Source of the DNA: JBBQXY01 sp051004815
GTDB taxonomy: Bacteria; Chloroflexota; Ktedonobacteria; Ktedonobacterales; Ktedonobacteraceae
Assembly (NCBI GenBank): GCA_051004815.1
Contig: JBPCJY010000104.1
Span: 1-10,206, forward strand
Length of the DNA stretch: 10,206 nucleotides
Direction of reading: 5' to 3'
The notes beneath the pieces are model-generated. The model was not told where the DNA came from. It was given only the letters and a program-made list of their open reading frames with translations, and ran no database searches. Numbering within the stretch: the first letter of the stretch is position 1; each line of letters opens with the position of its first letter. Shown here piece after piece: positions 1 through 4,977 of this stretch. Position numbers and translations under genes: made by a program.

Positions 1-69
1 CCCCTACTATATACGACGGCCCTTCCCTACGGGAAGCGGCTCTGTAAGCCGCCTCGTGTATAGTAGGGG
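1..69. repeat. Long imperfect inverted repeat (hairpin) at the left edge
   Basis: Bases 1-16 pair with 54-69 over 16 positions, with a single G-U wobble (position 12 with 58). CGGC at 17-20 can extend the stem by pairing with 48-51 across a 2-nt bulge. Inside lies a second hairpin, 22-27 with 31-36 around a 3-nt loop. Alternatively, 37-40 pairs with 48-51 around a 7-nt loop. No T-tract follows, so this is not a standard terminator. It looks like a dispersed palindromic intergenic element. That the window begins exactly at the stem suggests a repeat-induced assembly break, which is inference. Confidence 0.7.
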
Positions 70-87
70 CGATCCCTTGCGGTCGCC
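68..87. repeat. Short GC-rich palindrome of dispersed-repeat type
   Basis: GGCGA at 68-72 pairs with TCGCC at 83-87, and CC at 74-75 pairs with GG at 81-82, leaving T73 bulged and a small CTTGC loop. It abuts the larger inverted repeat directly. From memory, motifs of this GGCGACC-loop-GGTCGCC shape preceded by TAGGGG recur between genes in many bacterial genomes, including Chloroflexota. That recollection was not checked here. Function is unknown; transcript stabilisation or mobility as a small non-autonomous element are both possible. Confidence 0.55.
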
Positions 88-90
88 CTG

Positions 91-131
91 GAAAATGCGA
101 TGTATCGCCTAGAAAACGCGATGTATCGCTC
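91..131. repeat. Two tandem 21-bp repeats, each with a palindromic core
   Basis: Copy one covers 91-111 and copy two starts at 112. They differ at T96/C117 and near their 3' ends. Each carries GCGATGTATCGC (97-108 and 118-129), an inverted repeat with 5-bp arms and a 2-nt spacer. The cores are exactly 21 bp apart, two helical turns, so two bound dimers would lie on the same DNA face. They sit 54 bp and more upstream of the EcfT start. They could be paired operators or part of the adjoining repeat element; sequence alone does not decide. Confidence 0.6.
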
Positions 132-182
132 AGCTTGATACCTACTAGACACGATTTATTGGCCCTTATAGAGAGGTAGCGC

Positions 183-1094
183 ATGCTCATCAACTTTGTC
201 TATATTAAAAGAGATTCGCCTATTCACCGTTTGGACCCACGCGTGAAATGGGTGCTGCTCTTTGCCTATGCCTTTTCGGTCATGCAAACGGTGAACTTCT
301 GGTTTACATTGGGTGGCTTCATCTTTGCTGCCTTCTATTATAGCCAGGCCCATCTCAAGTGGTCAGAAACGAAAGTGCCGTGGCTCTTTATTATTTTCCT
401 GACCATCGTATTGGTCGTGGTCAACTATTTTATTTCTGGCGGTGCTATCGTCCAGGGGGTAGACCTGAGCCATCAACATATCCTGTACAACCTGCCATTC
501 ATTGGTTTTAAGGCCAAACCGCCTTTTATTACCACGGCACCGGTCATTTTTAGCGTTGAGAGTATCACCTTCCTCTTCACACAGACTATGCGCAACATCA
601 GCATCGCTATGTTCGCCCTGCCAATCACCTTTACGACCGATCCAGGCTTTATGGGTGTAGCCTTCAAAGGCATGGGGGTACCGGATAAATTTTCCTATGC
701 AATCGACCTTTCGCTGCGTTTCTTGCCCACCGTTGTGCGCGACTTTGGCACCACGCTTGATGCACAGCGTGCGCGTGGCTTCGAAATTGACAAGCTGCGC
801 GGGGGATTGGTTAGCAAGATAACGAAGCTAGCACCCATGCTGGTGCCTGTTGTGATTGGCTCGATTGTGGGGGCAGAAGATATCATCAATGCTATGGAAC
901 TGCGCTGCTTCGGTGTAGGACAACGTACCTGGCTTGTCCAACTGCATGCTCGTCCGAGAGACCGTATATTTATTACGATAGGCATCATTGGTTTTTTCTG
1001 CGTCACCTTGATTAACATCGTGGGCAATTTTTACACCCACGGCTTGATCCACTTTTTACATACACAGGGTATTCCGCCATTTTTGATACCTTGA
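183..1094 (+). CDS. Energy-coupling factor (ECF) transporter transmembrane subunit EcfT
   Basis: This is the membrane scaffold of an ECF-type importer, which links the ATPase pair (EcfA) to a substrate-binding S subunit for vitamin, metal or similar uptake. The 303-residue product begins with the family hallmark HRLDPRVK (15-22). It has hydrophobic helices near 23-52, 66-84, 125-150, 216-234 and 261-282. The first coupling motif is A197-R198-G199; the second is a variant, E239-L-R241-C-F-G244, where a second Ala-Arg-Gly-like motif is usual. The protein is longer than the usual ~265 residues, largely because of a 40-residue loop around 85-125. The start is supported by GAGAGG at 171-176, 6 nt before ATG. 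No ATPase or S subunit lies downstream, so partners are presumably upstream of the window or elsewhere. Substrate cannot be assigned. Confidence 0.9.
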   Translation: MLINFVYIKRDSPIHRLDPRVKWVLLFAYAFSVMQTVNFWFTLGGFIFAAFYYSQAHLKWSETKVPWLFIIFLTIVLVVVNYFISGGAIVQGVDLSHQHILYNLPFIGFKAKPPFITTAPVIFSVESITFLFTQTMRNISIAMFALPITFTTDPGFMGVAFKGMGVPDKFSYAIDLSLRFLPTVVRDFGTTLDAQRARGFEIDKLRGGLVSKITKLAPMLVPVVIGSIVGAEDIINAMELRCFGVGQRTWLVQLHARPRDRIFITIGIIGFFCVTLINIVGNFYTHGLIHFLHTQGIPPFLIP

Positions 1095-1134
1095 GTACCA
1101 GATATATGTTTCAGTTAGCACCAATATAGCAAGC

Positions 1135-1140
1135 AAGGAG
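1135..1140 (+). promoter_or_regulatory. Shine-Dalgarno sequence fixing a GTG start
   Basis: AAGGAG lies 7 nt upstream of GTG at 1148. It supports this GTG over the in-frame ATG at codon 10 of the hydrolase gene. Confidence 0.75.
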
Positions 1141-1147
1141 TTTTCTC

Positions 1148-2014
1148 GTGGCAAAAGAGTACGGCAGTCAGAATATGATTACACCGCTGCGCAAGGTGCT
1201 AGTAAAGCGTCCCGACGCGGCTTTCGCGGTAGATGATCCAGTGGCATGGCACTATACCGGACGGCCAGACCTCGCTGTGGCACAGCAAGAACACGATGGA
1301 CTTGTGGCATTGCTCTCGCAAGCGGGGGCAGAGGTGTTCTACCACGATGAACTGCAACCTGAGCACGCTGATGCTATTTACGCCTTTGACCCGGCATTAG
1401 TTACCGACCACGGAGCCATTATGCTCTCGATGGGTAAGGCACAGCGGCGCGGCGAGGAAGAGGTTATGGCGCGTCGCTTCGAGTCGCTGGGAGTGCCGAT
1501 ACTCTATACCCTGCATGGTGAAGCACGAGCGGAGGGTGGAGATCTGCTCTGGCTCGACCACGAGACGCTGGCCGCGGGTCTGGGCTTCAGAACCAATGCC
1601 AAAGGACTACATCAATTGCGCGAGGCATTGACCGCTATCGGTGTGACAGTGATCTCCGTCGATTTGCCCTATTACACTGGCCCAGAGGCCTGCCTACACC
1701 TGCTTTCACTGATCAGCATTGTCGATCATGACCTCGCCGTTGTCTATCCGCCGCTGCTCTCGGTGCCTTTCTGGCAAGAGTTGCAGCGGCGCAACTTCCG
1801 CTTGATCGCCATACCCGATGAAGAGTTTATGACAATGGGTACCAACGTCCTGGCACTGGCTCCTGGAAAATGTCTCATGCTCGAAGGCAACCCGATTACC
1901 CAACGATGCCTGGAAGAGGCTGGCTGCACGGTCGTGACGTATCGCGGCAATGAGATCTCGCTCAAGGCCGAAGGTGGGCCAACGTGTTTGACGAGGCCGA
2001 TATTACGGGCGTAG
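1148..2014 (+). CDS. Guanidino-group modifying hydrolase (DDAH / arginine deiminase-like)
   Basis: This is a 288-residue cytosolic enzyme of the pentein fold family that attacks a guanidino carbon with a cysteine nucleophile. Known relatives hydrolyse dimethylarginine or arginine, or transfer amidino groups. Family signatures appear in order: FDP with D81 and D87, E129-G-G-D132 of the guanidino-binding set, R148-T-N150, the general-base histidine H184 in LHLLS, and the C-terminal nucleophile in GGPTC280LTRP. Length fits the short DDAH-like branch (~250-290) rather than classical arginine deiminase (~400). It starts with GTG behind a good ribosome site and follows the EcfT gene by 53 nt, so cotranscription is likely, but no shared pathway is evident. 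I am confident of the family but not of the substrate. Dimethylarginine, arginine and other modified arginines remain open. Confidence 0.88.
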   Translation: MAKEYGSQNMITPLRKVLVKRPDAAFAVDDPVAWHYTGRPDLAVAQQEHDGLVALLSQAGAEVFYHDELQPEHADAIYAFDPALVTDHGAIMLSMGKAQRRGEEEVMARRFESLGVPILYTLHGEARAEGGDLLWLDHETLAAGLGFRTNAKGLHQLREALTAIGVTVISVDLPYYTGPEACLHLLSLISIVDHDLAVVYPPLLSVPFWQELQRRNFRLIAIPDEEFMTMGTNVLALAPGKCLMLEGNPITQRCLEEAGCTVVTYRGNEISLKAEGGPTCLTRPILRA

Positions 2015-2059
2015 CTTTCAGGGTACCCTGGGGAGGCCGGGCGTGACCGTCACTGACTA
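2015..2059. other. Convergent intergenic gap with two perfect palindromes
   Basis: The 45-bp gap between converging genes contains CAGGGTACCCTG (2019-2030, perfect 12-bp palindrome) and GTGACCGTCAC (2043-2053, 5-bp arms around one C). Neither has a loop large enough for a stable RNA hairpin nor a T-tract, so no canonical terminator is visible for either gene. They may be chance palindromes or protein sites. Confidence 0.35.
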
Positions 2060-2941
2060 TCAAACCTTGATCAAATGTAGGACATTGATAAGCAACTCCG
2101 CCACGGCATGATATGTGATAATGAGCAGGGCGAGTGGGACAAGGACCATATGCACATACCGCCAGCTGCGCAAGATGGTATGGGCAAGCTCCTGTTTTTT
2201 GAGCGACGCTCTCAGGCGCACATACTCCTCTAAGCTCTGATGCGCATTCTGAAAATCGGTCTGCTCGTGTGTGGGCAACTGTGGCAACGCGGAAGGCAGT
2301 TTACCCACACATTCGATAGCCTGAGCACAGTACTTTTTAAAAGGTTCGGATTTGCCCGCGCTGAAACGCTCGACGATGTACTCCAATTCAAGCAGGCGCC
2401 CGGTGATACCTTTCGAGATACCAACACCATTGGTACTGGCATCCTGGGCAATGATACGCGTCTGCCACATATCGAGGAGGCGACCCACAACACCGCTTAG
2501 TGCAATGAAACAGAGTGCGTAAAGTGCTGGCATGCCCCCATAGTGAGCGGTGAAGCAGTTCTGCTGGCTGCTGCAATCCCAATGGAGCACAAAGCTGAAA
2601 TCGGCATGCAACAAAGCTAGCAGGATAGAAGCAATGCCGAACCAGATATGCAGCCACAACCAGTTCTGTGCCTTCCACGGCAAATTGTGCATGAAACGAG
2701 TTCGTAATGAGTAGGCTGCTACCACCAAAATCATGATGTAGGACATGACGCCAACGCGAAAGATTCTATCGAACCAGGGACCCATGAAGATTGGTGCTTT
2801 AAAAAGGGTGGCATACAAGATGTAGAAAATGGCGCAATAAAACGCAGCGAACAGGCACCAAAAGAGGGCTACTTTCGAGGTGGGAGTGTGCCAGACACGA
2901 CGGGTCGTGCCTGACGATGAAGATTTAGTGGTAACTGACAT
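2060..2941 (-). CDS. Bis-heme b-type transmembrane cytochrome-like protein
   Basis: The predicted product is a 293-residue membrane protein that could carry electrons across the membrane through two stacked b hemes. Hydrophobic helices lie near 24-46, 58-80, 93-113, 136-158 and 262-284. Two of them carry paired histidines with identical spacing: H98-x13-H112 and H264-x13-H278. That is the arrangement used by bis-heme cytochromes such as ferric reductase/NOX and cytochrome b. Positive residues suggest the N terminus, the 81-92 loop and a ~100-residue helical segment (160-260) face the cytoplasm. C123 and C129 fall in an outside loop. The ATG is preceded by AAGGAG with 6-nt spacing. A longer frame reaching 3088 would overlap the upstream gene and adds no family-like sequence. 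It is the last gene of the three-gene redox operon, 17 nt after the ferredoxin gene. The exact family is not recognised, and no flavin domain is present on this chain. Confidence 0.72.
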   Translation of the reverse strand: MSVTTKSSSSGTTRRVWHTPTSKVALFWCLFAAFYCAIFYILYATLFKAPIFMGPWFDRIFRVGVMSYIMILVVAAYSLRTRFMHNLPWKAQNWLWLHIWFGIASILLALLHADFSFVLHWDCSSQQNCFTAHYGGMPALYALCFIALSGVVGRLLDMWQTRIIAQDASTNGVGISKGITGRLLELEYIVERFSAGKSEPFKKYCAQAIECVGKLPSALPQLPTHEQTDFQNAHQSLEEYVRLRASLKKQELAHTILRSWRYVHMVLVPLALLIITYHAVAELLINVLHLIKV

Positions 2942-2947
2942 GCTCTG

Positions 2948-2953
2948 CTCCTT
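2948..2953 (-). promoter_or_regulatory. Shine-Dalgarno sequence deciding the cytochrome start
   Basis: On the minus strand AAGGAG sits 6 nt before the ATG at 2941, within the 17-nt gap after the ferredoxin stop codon. This placement favours translation from 2941 over any upstream overlapping start. Confidence 0.75.
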
Positions 2954-2958
2954 CTCGC

Positions 2959-4905
2959 TTAGTGCGCTCGACGCTGTAAAATTTCTTCTGTTGAGCCGAA
3001 GAATTTCGCGGGTTGGGCGCGGAAAGCAGCTCCAGTAGGACAGGCCTGGACACAGGCCTGATTGTTGTAACCGGCACAAAGGTCGCACTTGATCGCCAAC
3101 TTCTTGCGTATTTCGCCAAAGGCATCCGGCAGAGGCGGGGCATCGAGTGGGCCAGGAGCAGCGGTGGCACCAGCCATGGGCAACGTTTTTTTGCCACGCT
3201 CTTGACCAGCACCTTTGGCAAAGAAGTTAGTAAAGCGTTGCCATGGAGAATGCACCGTAGCTTCATCGGCCAACGAGACAATCGAGATATTGTCGTACGG
3301 GCAGCGTTCGGCACAGATGCCACAGCCGATACAACTTTCAGTGATGTAGACCTCGCCACTGGGCATACGCGCAATACCCGCTCGGCTACAGAGCATACAG
3401 ACGGGGTCCTGGCACTGGCGACATGCGGTGGCGATGCTGATATTGCCCACGACCATGCCTTTGCGGTTCATACGTGAATGCCCGTGACGCCGTTCGCAGG
3501 CATCTTCGCATTTATCGCAGTGGACACACTTATCAAGGTCAATCACCAGCACCTCAGTGCCTTCGACGACACCGCCTCCAACCAGAGCACGCAGTCCAGC
3601 GCGGCTCTCGGCATCGGCAATTGATTGAGCAGGGGATGTGCGAAGATGCTCCAGTGAGCCAATGAACGTCTGAGAGGCAGTGATCGACGCACGGTACTCC
3701 TGTAGACGATTTTTGAAACGCTGGTTGACCTCTGGATAGCGGACAAGCATGGCCTGCATCTCTGCTTGTGGAATCTCGGCGACCCGCACACGGTTAATGG
3801 CTGTGACAGTGACGGCGCGTCCATCGCCCAGCATGTCAAGACCACCGGCGAAGTAGTCTCCGCCTTGACGATAGGCGATAATACGCTCATCGGTCTTATT
3901 GCGTCCAGTTCCCGCCGTCGTGCGACGCGCCAGTTTCACAAAACCATCCAGGATGATATGCACTGACTCCTGCGCTGGTTGGCCTTTATCTTTTTCGGTA
4001 AAGAGAATCTCATCGCGATCATAGTGTTTGAGGTGCATCTTTTGGGCTAACCAGCGTTTATCCACATCAGCAATACCCTGAAAGAGAGCCATACGTTTCA
4101 TAATCGACTCAGCCGAGCGGGCATCGTTTAATTGTTCAAAGAAGCGGCGCACCTCTGGGATGATTTCCATCATGCGCTGCATAACCTGCTCTGGTACCTC
4201 CAGCAGTAAGGCTGCCGTTTGCGCACGCGCAGTAGCAGTATGCGCTTGACCCGTGAGCATACCACGTTCGCCAATAAATTCACCGCGCCTCAGCACAGCA
4301 AGCGGAACCTCTGTCCCATCCGCGACAAGAGAAGAAATAGTGAAGCGTCCTTCGAGTATAAAGTACATCTCACGACCATACTGGCCTTCATGTATTACGG
4401 TTGCCCCTGGCAAAAATGAGAGTAGCTTCGAACTGGTGATGAAGTGCAACAGGTAGTTGTCTGGCACGCGTTGCGGATCGCTGAACATGGATAGTTCACG
4501 CAGTCTACTGAGTAGCAACGGAACATCCCAGCCGGACGGAAGGCAATCCAGCAGGAGACTGACATCCACATTACCATCCCACGATAGACCCAGACGTTGC
4601 TTGAGCGAAAGCATCAGCAGGTCGCGATGGTTATTGACAGGGCAGACAGGTACGCATGAGCCGCACATGACACATTCATCGGTAAAGCGTGCCAGGTGAG
4701 GAGTGACTTCGTCAGAAATGGTAGCCAGGTTGAGATCAGCAATAGTGACTTGAGAGGACAAAGGAACAGGGCAGGCTCGCATACAGCGATCACAGCCAAT
4801 ACACATATCAATCTCGAAACGTATCTCATCCTCTGTCAGAGGCAGAAGATCGTGACGATGTTGGACGCCAACGAGAAGCGGCTGTTTCACCGGTTGTATC
4901 TGCAT
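2959..4905 (-). CDS. Hexacluster ferredoxin with two cyclic-nucleotide-binding-like domains
   Basis: This 648-residue protein looks like an electron wire with built-in sensor modules. An N-terminal 2[4Fe-4S] ferredoxin has C35/C38/C41/C45-P and C78/C81/C84/C88-P. Two Crp-type beta-roll domains follow, at about 157-255 and 268-395. The C-terminal part resembles four-cluster DmsB/HycB-like subunits: C460/C463/C466/C470; C495/C498/C503/C506; C525/C528/C531/C535-P; and C607/C610/C618/C622-P. That gives 24 cysteines, enough for six clusters. The second C-terminal motif is irregular, ending C-x2-C rather than the usual C-x3-C-P. Both phosphate-binding cassettes are incomplete: domain one keeps E213 but has H222 for the Arg, and domain two has R363 but G355 for the Glu. 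No helix-turn-helix is present, so it is not a transcription factor. The start at 4905 has GGAGG 4 nt upstream. The gene sits between an FAD reductase and a b-type cytochrome, fitting an intermediate carrier. Confidence 0.86.
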   Translation of the reverse strand: MQIQPVKQPLLVGVQHRHDLLPLTEDEIRFEIDMCIGCDRCMRACPVPLSSQVTIADLNLATISDEVTPHLARFTDECVMCGSCVPVCPVNNHRDLLMLSLKQRLGLSWDGNVDVSLLLDCLPSGWDVPLLLSRLRELSMFSDPQRVPDNYLLHFITSSKLLSFLPGATVIHEGQYGREMYFILEGRFTISSLVADGTEVPLAVLRRGEFIGERGMLTGQAHTATARAQTAALLLEVPEQVMQRMMEIIPEVRRFFEQLNDARSAESIMKRMALFQGIADVDKRWLAQKMHLKHYDRDEILFTEKDKGQPAQESVHIILDGFVKLARRTTAGTGRNKTDERIIAYRQGGDYFAGGLDMLGDGRAVTVTAINRVRVAEIPQAEMQAMLVRYPEVNQRFKNRLQEYRASITASQTFIGSLEHLRTSPAQSIADAESRAGLRALVGGGVVEGTEVLVIDLDKCVHCDKCEDACERRHGHSRMNRKGMVVGNISIATACRQCQDPVCMLCSRAGIARMPSGEVYITESCIGCGICAERCPYDNISIVSLADEATVHSPWQRFTNFFAKGAGQERGKKTLPMAGATAAPGPLDAPPLPDAFGEIRKKLAIKCDLCAGYNNQACVQACPTGAAFRAQPAKFFGSTEEILQRRAH

Positions 4906-4961
4906 ATTTCCTCCCCAGGACGCGTGATGTCGAGCCCAATATTTACGGTAGGTGCAATAAT

Positions 4962-4977
4962 CACTACCATTATAGTG
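4962..4977 (-). promoter_or_regulatory. Possible internal promoter element in the redox operon
   Basis: A perfect minus-strand TATAAT occupies 4969-4974, overlapping the stop codon of the FHA oxidoreductase gene. It lies within an inverted repeat CACTA (4962-4966) / TAGTG (4973-4977). No convincing -35 box is seen at 16-18 bp. With a 64-nt gap before the ferredoxin start, a secondary promoter is conceivable but weakly supported. Confidence 0.25.

Noticed and set aside
37..51. Anticodon-arm-like hairpin (4-bp stem, 7-nt loop) suggesting a tRNA
   Set aside because: Position 33 of the loop would be C instead of the near-invariant T, the stem is one pair short, and no acceptor, D or T arm is present.
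91..131. CRISPR-like tandem repeats
   Set aside because: Only two abutting copies with no spacers between them and no cas gene.
2942..3088. 49-residue N-terminal extension of the cytochrome-like protein
   Set aside because: It overlaps the ferredoxin gene, and a strong Shine-Dalgarno sequence points to the ATG at 2941.
2925..3374. 149-codon minus-strand frame across the ferredoxin/cytochrome junction
   Set aside because: Out-of-frame shadow of the ferredoxin C terminus; it would conflict with two well-supported genes.
3013..3477. 154-codon plus-strand frame
   Set aside because: It lies wholly antisense to the cysteine-rich end of the ferredoxin gene, whose motifs are unmistakable; no family resemblance or ribosome site.
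2959..4905. Crp/Fnr-family transcription factor
   Set aside because: Two beta-roll domains are present but no helix-turn-helix; the remainder is ferredoxin cysteine motifs.
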